From an uncultured Lachnospiraceae bacterium (lineage in GTDB: Bacteria; Bacillota; Clostridia; Lachnospirales; Lachnospiraceae), in assembly GCA_910579735.1 (NCBI GenBank), contig CAJTUZ010000001.1, forward strand, positions 310,001-374,000: a DNA stretch of 64,000 nt, read 5' to 3'. The translations under genes and the position numbers were made by a program. This document shows, piece by piece, positions 17,784-24,918 of the stretch. The notes under the pieces were generated by a model that searched no databases, had not been told where the DNA came from, and saw nothing but the letters and a program-made list of their open reading frames with translations. How positions within the stretch are numbered: the stretch's first letter is position 1; the number at the start of each line of letters is the position of its first letter.

Positions 17784-19604
17784 ATGAAAAAATTTTTGGA
17801 TCTGATTTCGGAGGAGATGCAGAGTGCATTTGAAGCGGCAGGCTATCAGGCCGATCTGGGTAAGGTGACGCTGTCAAATCGTCCGGATCTGTGTGAATAC
17901 CAGTGCAACGGCGCTATGGCAGGAGCCAGGCAGTACCGCAAGGCGCCGATCATGATCGCGAACGAAGTGGCAGAGAAATTAAAAGAAAGCATGGTCTTTT
18001 CGGAAGTTACGGCAGTGCCGCCGGGATTTTTGAATCTCAAGGTAACGGAAAGCGTGATAAAAGATTATCTGCAGGGAATGTGCGGAGCGGAAAAATACGG
18101 TTTGCAGATGCCGGAGCAGCCAAAGAAGATCATAATTGATTACGGCGGACCAAACGTTGCGAAATCTCTCCATGTGGGGCATTTGCGGCCGGCCATCATC
18201 GGCGAGAGTATCAAGAGAATCTGCCGTTATGCCGGGCATGAAGTGCTTGGAGATATTCATATGGGAGACTGGGGTCTGCAAATGGGCCTGATTATCACGG
18301 AATTAAAAAAACGACATCCGGAACTGCCTTATTTTGATGAAAACTATCAGGGCGAATACCCGGTTGAAGCGCCTTTTACGATAACAGAGTTAGGGGAAAT
18401 CTATCCGACTGCCAGCGCAAAATCCAAAGAGGATGCGGCCTATAAGGCGGAGGCTATGGAGGCAACCCATAAACTGCAAAACGGCGAACGTGGTTATCGT
18501 GCGCTCTGGAAGCATATCATGAATGTGTCTGTGGAAGATTTGAAGAGAAACTACAGTAATCTGGAAGTGGAGTTCGATCTTTGGAAAGGCGAATCCGATG
18601 TGCAGGATCTTATTCCGAATATGGTGGATAAGATGAAAAAGGGCGGTTACGCCTATGAGAGCGACGGCGCATTGGTGGTAGATGTAAAGGAAGAAACCGA
18701 TACCAAGGAAATGCCGCCCTGCATTATCCTGAAGTCGGACGGAGCGGCTTTATATAATACGACTGATTTGGCAACGATCATGGATCGTATGGACAAATAT
18801 CAGCCTAATAAAATGATTTATGTAACGGATAAACGTCAGAACCTGTATTTTGAACAGATTTTCCGCTGTGCAAGGAAAACCGGATTGGTGAAGCCGGAAA
18901 CGGAACTTCTGCATATCGGATTCGGTACGATGAACGGCAAGGGCGGCAAGCCTTTTAAAACAAGAGAAGGCGGCGTTATGAGCCTGGAAAGCCTTATTTG
19001 TGAGATCAATGAGGAAATGTACCGTAAGATTACAGAAAACCGTGCTATGAGTGAGGAAGAGGCTAAGGAGATTTCCGGGATCGTGGCGCTTTCGGCTGTG
19101 AAATATGGCGATCTGTCTAATCAGGCTTCGAAGGATTACATTTTTGATATTGACCGCTTTACCTCCTTTGAAGGTGATACGGGCCCATATATTTTGTATA
19201 CGATCGTCAGGATTAAGTCCATTCTGCATAAATATTTTGAACAGGGAACAGGCCAAAAAGATACAGATACAGCCGGATGTGTCAGCGTATTAAAAGATGA
19301 CGGAACTCTCGATCCTGCTGCGCTGAAGACTGCGCAGAGTCCGTCAGAAAAGGCACTGATGCTTGAACTTACCCGTTTTCATGCGATGATAGAATCCGCA
19401 TATGAGGAAGCTGCACCGCATAAGATATGCGCTTATATCTATGATCTTGCGAACGCCTTCAATCATTTCTATCATGAGACCAAAATATTGACGCAGGAAG
19501 ATAAGGTAAAGCAGACCGGTTGGATAGCATTACTTATGTTAACCAGAGATGTTCTGGTAGATTGTATTGATCTGCTTGGTTTTTCCTCGCCAGAGAAAAT
19601 GTAA
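17784..19604 (+). CDS. argS: Arginyl-tRNA synthetase
   Basis: This 606-residue class Ia synthetase charges tRNA-Arg. The N-terminal Add-1 domain is followed by the HIGH-type signature in SLHVGHLRPAIIGESI near residue 130. The catalytic domain continues through IIDYGGPNVAKS and GDIHMGDWGLQMG. In place of KMSKS there is a degenerate loop near KPFKTREGG, as in many ArgRS proteins. The anticodon-binding DALR-type C-terminus ends in LLGFSSPEKM. The ATG at 17784 has AAGG upstream. The paired tRNA genes follow about 100 bases later from their own promoter. Confidence 0.96.
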   Translation: MKKFLDLISEEMQSAFEAAGYQADLGKVTLSNRPDLCEYQCNGAMAGARQYRKAPIMIANEVAEKLKESMVFSEVTAVPPGFLNLKVTESVIKDYLQGMCGAEKYGLQMPEQPKKIIIDYGGPNVAKSLHVGHLRPAIIGESIKRICRYAGHEVLGDIHMGDWGLQMGLIITELKKRHPELPYFDENYQGEYPVEAPFTITELGEIYPTASAKSKEDAAYKAEAMEATHKLQNGERGYRALWKHIMNVSVEDLKRNYSNLEVEFDLWKGESDVQDLIPNMVDKMKKGGYAYESDGALVVDVKEETDTKEMPPCIILKSDGAALYNTTDLATIMDRMDKYQPNKMIYVTDKRQNLYFEQIFRCARKTGLVKPETELLHIGFGTMNGKGGKPFKTREGGVMSLESLICEINEEMYRKITENRAMSEEEAKEISGIVALSAVKYGDLSNQASKDYIFDIDRFTSFEGDTGPYILYTIVRIKSILHKYFEQGTGQKDTDTAGCVSVLKDDGTLDPAALKTAQSPSEKALMLELTRFHAMIESAYEEAAPHKICAYIYDLANAFNHFYHETKILTQEDKVKQTGWIALLMLTRDVLVDCIDLLGFSSPEKM

Positions 19605-19634
19605 TAAGAAGATGAAAAAAGTACAAGAAACCTC

Positions 19635-19664
19635 TTGACAAAACATGTCAAACAATTGTATACT
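19635..19664 (+). promoter_or_regulatory. Promoter of the tRNA-Val/tRNA-Met operon
   Basis: TTGACA (19635-19640), 18 bases, TATACT (19659-19664). It reads into the two tRNAs. A hairpin GCGGGT...ACCCGC lies between the promoter and tRNA-Val. Confidence 0.65.
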
Positions 19665-19703
19665 AGCAAAGCGGGTTGCGAAATGGACGACCCGCTATCG
19701 AAT

Positions 19704-19776
19704 GGGATCTTAGCTCAGCTGGGAGAGCATCTGCCTTACAAGCAGAGGGTCATAGGTTCGAGCCCTATAGGTCCCA
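19704..19776 (+). tRNA. tRNA-Val (UAC anticodon)
   Basis: A 73-nt cloverleaf. Acceptor GGGATCT pairs with AGGTCCC, discriminator A at 19776. The D-arm has AGCTCAGCTGGGAGAGC. The anticodon stem TCTGC/GCAGA holds loop CTTACAA, so the anticodon is UAC, reading valine GUA/GUG. The T-arm has GGTTCGAGCC. CCA is not encoded. Confidence 0.96.
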
Positions 19777-19835
19777 TTTCCTTGAAAATTCCAGTACAGG
19801 AATAAAAGAGGATAGATTAGTTTCATAATGAATAT

Positions 19836-19909
19836 GGCGAGATAGCTCAGCTGGCTAGAGCATACGGTTCATACCCGTAGTGTCGAGGGTTCAAGTCCCC
19901 CTCTCGCTA
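19836..19909 (+). tRNA. tRNA-Met (CAU anticodon), elongator type
   Basis: A 74-nt cloverleaf with acceptor GGCGAGA/TCTCGCT, D-arm AGCTCAGCTGGCTAGAGC, anticodon stem TACGG/CCGTA with loop TTCATAC (anticodon CAU), and T-loop GGTTCAAGTCC. Position 1 is paired and there is no three-G-C-pair anticodon stem, which argues for elongator Met rather than initiator. A lysidine-modified tRNA-Ile is not excluded. Its 3' end is duplicated at 21155-21178. Confidence 0.93.
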
Positions 19910-19918
19910 TTACCTTTG

Positions 19919-19950
19919 AGAAAGCGGAAAGTCTTGACTTTCCGCTTTCT
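19919..19950 (+). terminator. Hairpin after the tRNA operon
   Basis: AGAAAGCGGAAAGT (19919-19932) pairs with ACTTTCCGCTTTCT (19937-19950) around CTTG: a perfect 14-bp stem with a modest T-rich tail. It lies inside the presumed integrated element, directly after the tRNA. Confidence 0.7.
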
Positions 19951-20269
19951 TTATGTCCAGATATGGCTCCCATCGGAGACACTTCTGTGCTGTTTCTTTT
20001 TGGATACAGTCCTTTTTTAGGTGAATATCGCGAAGATCTGCTCCATTGCATTTTTCTTGATTGTCAGGGGAGTGAGAAACGCCGCTTAATAGCAGCTGTA
20101 TGAAATTTTCATTTTTCATTGCTGCCGACGTGCCGTGTCAGCTTCGTTTGTTGATTGTGCCCGTATTTCAAGGCTTTTTTGAGAGGATCGGGAGATTTAT
20201 AGTAAAAGTTTTATTTGCTATAAGATTTTATCGGGGTATAATAAATAAAGAAATCAGATACTTGCGTGC

Positions 20270-20315
20270 TGTGTATACACAATGTATTGATATAGCACAT
20301 TTTGGATAATATAAT
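20270..20315 (+). promoter_or_regulatory. Promoter and likely operator of the toxin-antitoxin operon
   Basis: TTGATA (20287-20292), 17 bases, TATAAT (20110+200, i.e. 20310-20315). Just upstream is the perfect palindrome TGTGTATACACA (20270-20281), a plausible site for autoregulation by the DinJ-like antitoxin. An AAGGAAGGAG ribosome site precedes the ATG at 20339. Confidence 0.65.
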
Positions 20316-20338
20316 ATTGTAAGGAAGGAGTTGATACT

Positions 20339-20611
20339 ATGGCAACAACTAATATAACAATAAGAATAGATGAGGGTTTAAAATCGCAGTTGCAGGAGCT
20401 TGTTTCTAATCTTGGAATGGATATGACGACTTTTTTTACAATATCGGCGAAACAGGCGGTAAGAGAACAGAGAATACCGTTTGCTATTTCTATGGATGTT
20501 CCTAATGCAGATACAATCCGAGCTATTGATGATGTGAGACATGGAAGAAATTTAAGCCGTTCTTTTTCTTCAGTGGAAGAGCTGATGGAGGATTTAAATG
20601 CTGAAGATTAG
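20339..20611 (+). CDS. RelB/DinJ-family antitoxin
   Basis: 90 residues. The N-terminus is a ribbon-helix-helix domain (MATTNITIRIDEGLKSQLQ, then LGMDMTTFFTISAKQAVREQ) that would dimerise and bind the palindrome upstream. The flexible acidic C-terminus (SVEELMEDLNAED) is the usual toxin-neutralising part. It overlaps the toxin gene by 14 bases, so the pair is translationally coupled. DinJ-type antitoxins block a ribosome-dependent mRNA interferase. Confidence 0.9.
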   Translation: MATTNITIRIDEGLKSQLQELVSNLGMDMTTFFTISAKQAVREQRIPFAISMDVPNADTIRAIDDVRHGRNLSRSFSSVEELMEDLNAED

Positions 20612-20870
20612 ATATCACACATCTTTTAAAAAAGATTATAAAAGGGTTATTAAAAGAGGATATGACACCAAGTTGATGGAAGAAATTATTCAAAAACTGG
20701 CAAGAGGAGAACAGCTGCCAGAGAAGAATAAAGATCATTCTCTCGGTGGAGATTATATTGGATGTAGAGAATGTCATATTACACCAGATTGGTTGTTGAT
20801 TTATGAAATTAATAAGGGAGAATTAGTATTATATCTTACAAGAACAGGAACACACAGCGATTTATTTTGA
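20598..20870 (+). CDS. YafQ-family mRNA interferase toxin
   Basis: 90 residues of the RelE/YafQ fold: an N-terminal HTSFKKDYKRVIKRGYD helix, then DHSLGGDYIGCRECHITPDW, LLIYEI and the final LYLTRTGTHSDLF. The His in DHSL, the His-Ile-Xaa-Pro-Asp-Trp segment and the C-terminal Gly-Thr-His-Ser-Asp-Leu-Phe correspond to the YafQ catalytic and conserved residues. It should cleave mRNA at the ribosomal A site when free of antitoxin. It looks intact, although it sits in a decayed element. Confidence 0.9.
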   Translation: MLKIRYHTSFKKDYKRVIKRGYDTKLMEEIIQKLARGEQLPEKNKDHSLGGDYIGCRECHITPDWLLIYEINKGELVLYLTRTGTHSDLF

Positions 20871-20935
20871 AATGGAATACGGTCAGTTGCAGACCCAAGT
20901 TTGCGGGAGCAGGAAGAATCAGCGTGCCGGTGTAA

Positions 20936-21040
20936 GTAAAAATAGAAATTGTTGCAGAAGCGGTCTATGCGTATCATAAGGTTAAAGGATATGAAGTCAA
21001 AACTTTTGATAAGAAGCTGAATAAGTTGCTGGGCGAATGA
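20936..21040 (+). pseudogene. Broken coding fragment in the tRNA-linked element
   Basis: A stretch of about 33 codons reads as ordinary protein (IVAEAVYAYHKVKGYEVKTF, then DKKLNKLLGE) to a TGA at 21038-21040, but has a stop just upstream and no start codon or ribosome site. It looks like the C-terminal remnant of a lost gene. The family is not recognised. Confidence 0.35.
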
Positions 21041-21154
21041 AATGCCAGCAACTTATTTCTATAATATGGTACGCTATTTGGATACAAACCGGATACAGAG
21101 GCGTGACGATGTGCGTTTCCTCCCTTCCTTACTGGATTTTGGTTTTGCGAGAGC

Positions 21155-21178
21155 GGTTTAAGTCCCCCTCTTGCTATT
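21155..21178 (+). repeat. Second att-like copy of the tRNA-Met 3' end
   Basis: GGTTTAAGTCCCCCTCTTGC plus TATT matches the tRNA copy at 19888-19911 in 22 of 24 positions. There is no cloverleaf upstream, so it is a partial tRNA copy, as left by an integrase crossover. Confidence 0.7.
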
Positions 21179-21183
21179 TAAGA

Positions 21184-21645
21184 ATACCGATTGTTGAGAT
21201 GGCGGCTAATATAGCGGATGAGAGAGGTATTGCTAATGTAACTCTAAAAGTGCTGGCGGCAGAATTGGGAGTAAAATTCCTATCTTTGTACAAGCATTTT
21301 AATGGTGGACTTGATGAACCGAACAAAGAACTTATGCTGTACGGCTGCCTCATAATAGCGGGTGCTGCACTGCTTTATTGGAAAGTGATTGAAAAGAAAC
21401 CTTTGACTGCAATGCGATTGTCAAAAGAAATTGGCACTTATTTTATTGGTATTATTTTAAGCATTTTTAATATGCAGTCCGTAGGCGGCAGCATTTGGAA
21501 TGGCAGCATATATGGAATTGAAGCGAGTGCAGCTGCGACTATTGTATGGACTTTTGCGGCTGTGTTGGTTTTTGTTATAGGCAGAAAGACCGCAAGTAAC
21601 GATTATTCAAGAATCAGGGCCGATGAATTTGTGAAACAGGATTAG
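21184..21645 (+). pseudogene. Chimeric remnant: TetR DNA-binding end joined to a membrane-protein tail
   Basis: About 40 codons from 21199 encode the first helices of a TetR-family regulator (ADERGIANVTLKVLAAELGV, then SLYKHFNGGLDE). After KELMLYG the frame enters hydrophobic sequence with about three membrane helices and a polar tail ending RADEFVKQD. A TetR ligand domain is missing. The simplest reading is a deletion that fused two genes in frame. The open frame runs back to 21037, but that part contains the att repeat and is not coding. Confidence 0.5.
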
Positions 21646-21869
21646 CACAGTTCGTTGACTCTGTTTTTTATAGAAAACAGATGGATGTAAAATATTGCGA
21701 ATGGATAACACGGAAAGTTTAACCCCACCTCCTGTAAAGCAAAATGAAAAAGTATGGTAAATCCCCATAATTTAGAGTAAAATAAGTTTTGTAGCAAAGG
21801 CAGAGGCGTTGTAAAAAATGAAGGCCGCAAAGCGGTTTATATGATAGGTAAGGGGAAAGGAAGAATTGT

Positions 21870-22331
21870 ATGGAGAAAAAAATAAAGATTCGTGAGGCAT
21901 CCATAGAAGATGCCAAAACATTGGATGAAATGCTGACACGGCTTATTCGTCATGAGGCCAATTATGATAAGAATCTGAATGATCAAAGTGTTGTGAAAGA
22001 TAACTACAAGGAAAGGATCGGCGTAGAAGGGCATAAAATATTTGTCGCCGAAGAAGAAGGCAGAATAATTGGTTTTCTTTACGGATTTGTTTATGGTATT
22101 CCCGATATGTGGAAGGAACCGATAGCAATACTGGATGCATTGTTTGTGGACGAACAATACCGCGGAAAAGGATGTGCGCATATGCTGTTTGAGGAGTTTA
22201 GGAAATTTGCCTGCAGGAGCGGTGTTTGTCGTATCGAATTGAAGGTGATTTCAGAGAATGCGGATGCTCTGAGACTGTATCAGAAGTTGGAGTTTGTCGA
22301 AACAAAGAAATATATGAGCCTTGTGTTGTAA
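21870..22331 (+). CDS. GNAT-family N-acetyltransferase
   Basis: 153 residues with the GNAT order: an N-terminal IREASIEDAKTLDEML strand-helix, an EEGRIIGFLYGF strand, the acetyl-CoA loop ALFVDEQYRGKGCAHMLFEE (Arg-Gly-Lys-Gly-Cys-Ala variant of the Q/RxxGxG/A motif) and a late NADALRLYQKLEFVE motif. It transfers an acetyl group to an amine; the acceptor is unknown. The ATG follows GGGGAAAGGAAG. A HAD phosphatase begins 31 bases later, so the two may be co-transcribed. Confidence 0.88.
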   Translation: MEKKIKIREASIEDAKTLDEMLTRLIRHEANYDKNLNDQSVVKDNYKERIGVEGHKIFVAEEEGRIIGFLYGFVYGIPDMWKEPIAILDALFVDEQYRGKGCAHMLFEEFRKFACRSGVCRIELKVISENADALRLYQKLEFVETKKYMSLVL

Positions 22332-22362
22332 AGTATGTGAATTATTTTTGGGAGGTATATTA

Positions 22363-23133
22363 GTGGGAAACTGCAGACTGCTCTTATTTGATCTGGATGG
22401 GACATTGCTCCGCAGTGATAAGACCATTTCACAGGCAACATTGGAAGCATTACATAGATGTCGGGAAAAAGGAATATTAATCGGAATATCTACTTCCAGA
22501 GGGGAACAAAATGCGTTATCTTTTATAGAGGCATTACAGCCGGATATACTGATTGCAAGCGGCGGGGCGCTGGTAAAATACCATGGCGGCCATATATACA
22601 AGGCTGAGTTTTCCAAAGAGGAAACAAGTCGGATGATCGCAGCCGCCCGGGAAGTATGCGGTGCAGAGTGTGAGATAACGATTGATACAGTAGATGCCCA
22701 CTATTGGAATTACAAGATTGATCCCAGGAAACAAGATCAGAGCTGGGGAGACAGCATCTATACGGATTTTGCAGATTTCCGGGAAAGCTCCTTAAAAATG
22801 TGTGTAGAGATTTTTGAGGAGTGTCAGGCAATGCGTCTTAGGGAGTTATTGGACTGGTGCGACTGTATACGTTTCTCAGATGGCTATTGGTATAAATTTA
22901 CTAAAAAAACGGCAACAAAAGAGCGGGCGATTCAGGAAATATGTTCTGTATGCGGCATAAGTGCAGAGGAGATAACAGCTTTTGGAGATGATTATGCTGA
23001 CATCGGTATGCTTAATTTGTGTGGGACAGGTATTGCCATGGGAAATGCCATCAGTGAGGTAAGAGAACAGGCGGATCTGGTAATTGGGAGTAATGATGAA
23101 GACGGTATAGCAGAGTATTTGGCCGCAATTTGA
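22363..23133 (+). CDS. Cof-type HAD-superfamily phosphatase
   Basis: 256 residues. Motif I is LLLFDLDGTLLRSDK with nucleophile Asp and acid/base Asp. The motif II Ser/Thr is in GISTSRG, motif III Lys lies near KATKERAIQ, and motif IV is GDDYADIGML. A C2-type cap sits between, placing it in the Cof/type IIB group that dephosphorylates sugar phosphates, FMN or similar metabolites. I use the GTG at 22363 because TGGGAGG stands before it and it puts motif I at the usual distance from the N-terminus. Confidence 0.85.
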   Translation: MGNCRLLLFDLDGTLLRSDKTISQATLEALHRCREKGILIGISTSRGEQNALSFIEALQPDILIASGGALVKYHGGHIYKAEFSKEETSRMIAAAREVCGAECEITIDTVDAHYWNYKIDPRKQDQSWGDSIYTDFADFRESSLKMCVEIFEECQAMRLRELLDWCDCIRFSDGYWYKFTKKTATKERAIQEICSVCGISAEEITAFGDDYADIGMLNLCGTGIAMGNAISEVREQADLVIGSNDEDGIAEYLAAI

Positions 23134-23219
23134 AGTGCAGGAAACAGGGATCGACATCTGACGGTTATTGCCGCAGCATTATGTCCCTGCAGATAAAGAA
23201 AGGAGAGAGGAGCATTACG

Positions 23220-23465
23220 GTGAAAAAAGCATTGTTTATCGGAGGAACAGGAACGATCAGTACCGCCGTTGTAGAGCGGCTGGCGAAGGAACGGCATTGG
23301 GAGATCTGGCTTCTGAACAGGGGAAACCGTAAGGCGGATGTTCCCGACGGCGTTCATCAGATCATCGCGGATATCAACATGGAAGAGGATGTGGCGGCGA
23401 AGATCAAAGATCTTACATTCGATGCGGTCTGTGAATTCATCGGTTTTACTGTAAATAATCATTAA
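23220..23465 (+). pseudogene. NAD-dependent epimerase, 5' part cut by the prophage
   Basis: Starts at GTG 23220 after AGGAGAGAGG. The product begins VKKALFIGGTGTISTAVVERL, the Rossmann GxxGxxG signature of extended short-chain dehydrogenase/epimerases. After Gly-Phe-Thr at codons 75-77 it enters prophage sequence and stops four codons later (TAA 23463-23465). The other part is at 53290-54102. Joining base 23449 to base 53295 (one TTTAC copy kept) gives one continuous frame reading ...CEFIGFTLKDVERDYRLF.... The cell has no intact copy in this window while the prophage is present. Confidence 0.92.
23445..23449 (+). repeat. Left target-site duplication TTTAC
   Basis: Five bases of host sequence, repeated at 53290-53294 immediately after the right end. 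A 5-bp duplication is the Mu-family hallmark. Confidence 0.9.
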
Positions 23466-23554
23466 GAATGACAAAAAAGCAAAAAAGTGAAAAAATCCGA
23501 AAAACCCCGAAAAATCATGAGTACGGATATTTATAAAGTGAAAATTGTCATTTT
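23464..23554. promoter_or_regulatory. Left-end transposase-binding sites
   Basis: AAGAATGACAA at 23464-23474 lies 14 bases inside the left terminus. A second, inverted site TTGTCATTTTA is at 23545-23555. Between them are three spaced A-tract/CCG units. By comparison with Mu, these are the sites where transposase assembles. Confidence 0.6.
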
Positions 23555-23576
23555 AAGTGAATAAAAATTGAACCTC

Positions 23577-23604
23577 AAAATACGAGTATTTCTACTCGTA
23601 TTTT
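23577..23604. terminator. Hairpin terminator inside the left end
   Basis: AAAATACGAGTA and TACTCGTATTTT form a perfect 12-bp stem around TTTC, with a T-run beyond. It probably stops host transcription of the truncated epimerase from entering the prophage, and leftward transcription of the repressor from leaving it. Confidence 0.7.
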
Positions 23605-23719
23605 TTGTGCTTTAATAAATTTTAAAGTTTTAAAATGCAAAAATGCCGTAAATATAGCCTTTTAAAGAAATTGTAAAAATTGGTTAAACTTCTTTTTAAG
23701 TATGGCAATCAAAGATTAA

Positions 23720-23875
23720 GGAACTTTTTGCGAATTTGCGAAATTTAGTTCCGAAATCCTTAATCCGCATAAAATCTAGTGTTGCGTTTAAAATAAAAAA
23801 TATTTCGGAACTAAAGCGAAAAATATGTAAAATGCAAATCTTCCTTTATTATATGCGTCTTATTAGTTCCGTAAT
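23720..23875. repeat. Alternating 14-bp repeats TTTAGTTCCGAAAT
   Basis: TTTAGTTCCGAAAT at 23744-23757 recurs as a perfect inverted copy at 23802-23815, and as TTAGTTCCGTAAT at 23863-23875; a shorter inverted form (AAGGAACT) lies at 23718-23725. The spacing is roughly 60 bases. These are likely binding sites for a phage DNA-binding protein in the gene-free left end (23466-23988). Confidence 0.55.
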
Positions 23876-23884
23876 CGAAAAAAG

Positions 23885-23904
23885 TTTACGGATAAATCCG
23901 TAAA
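23885..23904. promoter_or_regulatory. Palindrome TTTACGGATAAATCCGTAAA, copy 1
   Basis: A 9-2-9 perfect palindrome downstream of the repressor gene. The core TTACGGATAAATCCGTA recurs at 24395-24410 on the other side of the repressor, so the two copies bracket it. Confidence 0.55.
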
Positions 23905-23988
23905 TATGCAAAAAAATAAAAAATAAAGATAATTCTTCCATATTTTTTTAAAAGTTTAAATGGATTTTAAAATTTGTTAAATAAAGTT

Positions 23989-24318
23989 TCAGTGCTTCTT
24001 AATTACAGAATTACATAATGAAACTTCAATATAATTATTCACTTTATTCTTAGAATATTGATCTAATAAAGAATAGGATTTGACGAATGCCAGTTCTTCT
24101 TCTGTTAAATAATCATTTATGCATTTTTCATTACCAGTGATTAGAAAATCAATTGACACATTAAAGTAATTAGCTACTTTTACTACTTTATCGTATGATG
24201 GTTTGCTATTATCCCAACGGCTAATTGTGCCATTTGATAAATTTAAGGTACGCTCTAAATTTTTAAAATTTGTATTATTCTTATCACATAGAGATTGAAT
24301 ATTCTCTACTAATCCCAT
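23989..24318 (-). CDS. XRE-family phage repressor
   Basis: 109 residues, the only long leftward gene at the left end, in the position of the Mu repressor. The N-terminal helix-turn-helix runs IQSLCDKNNTNFKNLERTLN and then LSNGTISRWDNSKPSYDKVV, followed by the VANYFNVSIDFLITG segment typical of Xre/CI-like repressors. The C-terminus is a short helical dimerisation part with no peptidase domain. I use ATG 24318, seven bases after a G-rich site; an in-frame GTG at 24327 is the alternative. It should maintain lysogeny by binding the operator array at 24338-24468. Confidence 0.85.
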   Translation of the reverse strand: MGLVENIQSLCDKNNTNFKNLERTLNLSNGTISRWDNSKPSYDKVVKVANYFNVSIDFLITGNEKCINDYLTEEELAFVKSYSLLDQYSKNKVNNYIEVSLCNSVIKKH

Positions 24319-24337
24319 TAAAATCACCCCCCCCTTG

Positions 24338-24468
24338 GTAGACTATTTGCTACTTTTTGCTTGACAAGTAGACTTGAATATACTAAAATCTAATTACGGA
24401 TAAATCCGTAGACTACAATCTACATATTAACATGTTACATAGTCTGCAACAAATACAAGATGTAGACT
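24338..24468. promoter_or_regulatory. Early promoter with an array of GTAGACT operators
   Basis: GTAGACT occurs at 24338, 24368, 24408 and 24462, and as AGTCTGC (inverted) at 24441: five copies in 131 bases, directly between the repressor and the first early gene. The rightward promoter TTGACA (24361-24366), 17 bases, TAAAAT (24384-24389) has one copy in its spacer. The palindrome TTACGGATAAATCCGTA lies at 24395-24410. This is the expected control region for lysogeny versus lytic transposition. Confidence 0.65.
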
Positions 24469-24511
24469 GTCTTAATCAAGATGTATTGCATCTGGAAAGG
24501 AGAAGATAGGA

Positions 24512-24724
24512 ATGTCGAAATGCACAAGGTGCGCTCTTGAAAATGGAGTAAAAAATCTGGATGGGATAACAGAGAAATGTATCTGAATGAGGGCAGGAAC
24601 CAGATGCCCGGATTATGACGAAAGGCCAGATATGGACAGCATTGCCTGTGAAAAGATTCCTCAGAGTGGAATGAAGATTCTCCGCCGGCAGAGAAATCCC
24701 GTTTTGAAAGTTCCGGCCAGTTAG
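24512..24724 (+). pseudogene. Small Cys-containing early protein with an in-frame TGA
   Basis: ATG 24512 follows GGAAAGGAGAAG. Seventy codons run to TAG 24722-24724, with a single TGA at codon 25 (24584-24586). The first 24 residues begin MSKCTRCALENG and end EKCI. After the TGA an ATG in the same frame continues MRAGTRCPDYDERPDMDS. Both halves look like one small zinc-ribbon-like protein in which TGA replaces a probable Trp or similar codon. It could be a mutation, two short peptides, or read-through. Family not recognised. Confidence 0.4.
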
Positions 24725-24765
24725 CAGGAGCTTCTGAGGCAATGGTGAAGATACATAGACACTTG

Positions 24766-24906
24766 CTAATACAGCCATTCATCGGATTCATTGGCATCCA
24801 GATACTGCCTGGTATCTTCATAGGTCTTTTTATAGCAGTTAATGATTTCCGGCAAAGAAGATGATGAGAAATCTTTATCTTTCAGCTGTATTTTACATTT
24901 GAAGGA
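24766..24906 (-). other. Possible leftward coding remnant
   Basis: On the minus strand about 46 codons read as normal polar protein (KDKDFSSSSLPEIINCYKKT, then YEDTRQYLDANESDEWLY) to a stop at 24766-24768. No start codon or ribosome site is visible. It may be the tail of a gene lost during early-region reshuffling. The rest of 24469-24918, apart from the TGA-broken ORF, shows nothing else. Confidence 0.25.
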
Positions 24907-24918
24907 GGGAAAACAGAG

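Larger units (their letters stand above)
19888..21178. mobile_element. Decayed integrative element at tRNA-Met (1.3 kb remnant)
   Basis: The last 24 bases spanning the T-arm and 3' end of tRNA-Met (19888-19911) recur at 21155-21178 with two mismatches and in the same direction. That is the usual sign of site-specific integration into a tRNA 3' end. Between the copies lie a toxin-antitoxin pair and a broken coding fragment. No intact integrase remains. The gene-free stretch 19951-20269 shows only short random ORFs. Boundaries are inferred from the repeats. Confidence 0.55.

Noticed and set aside
19869..20119. Minus-strand frames of 60-69 codons overlapping tRNA-Met and its downstream hairpin
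   Set aside because: They read through the tRNA gene and have no ribosome site; frames next to tRNA genes often look like this.
20881..21178. An intact integrase for the tRNA-Met element
   Set aside because: Only a 33-codon fragment without start is present and it has no recombinase catalytic motif.
23466..23988. CRISPR-like repeats in the prophage left end
   Set aside because: The repeats are 14 bp, alternate in orientation and have unequal spacing, which fits protein-binding sites rather than a CRISPR array.
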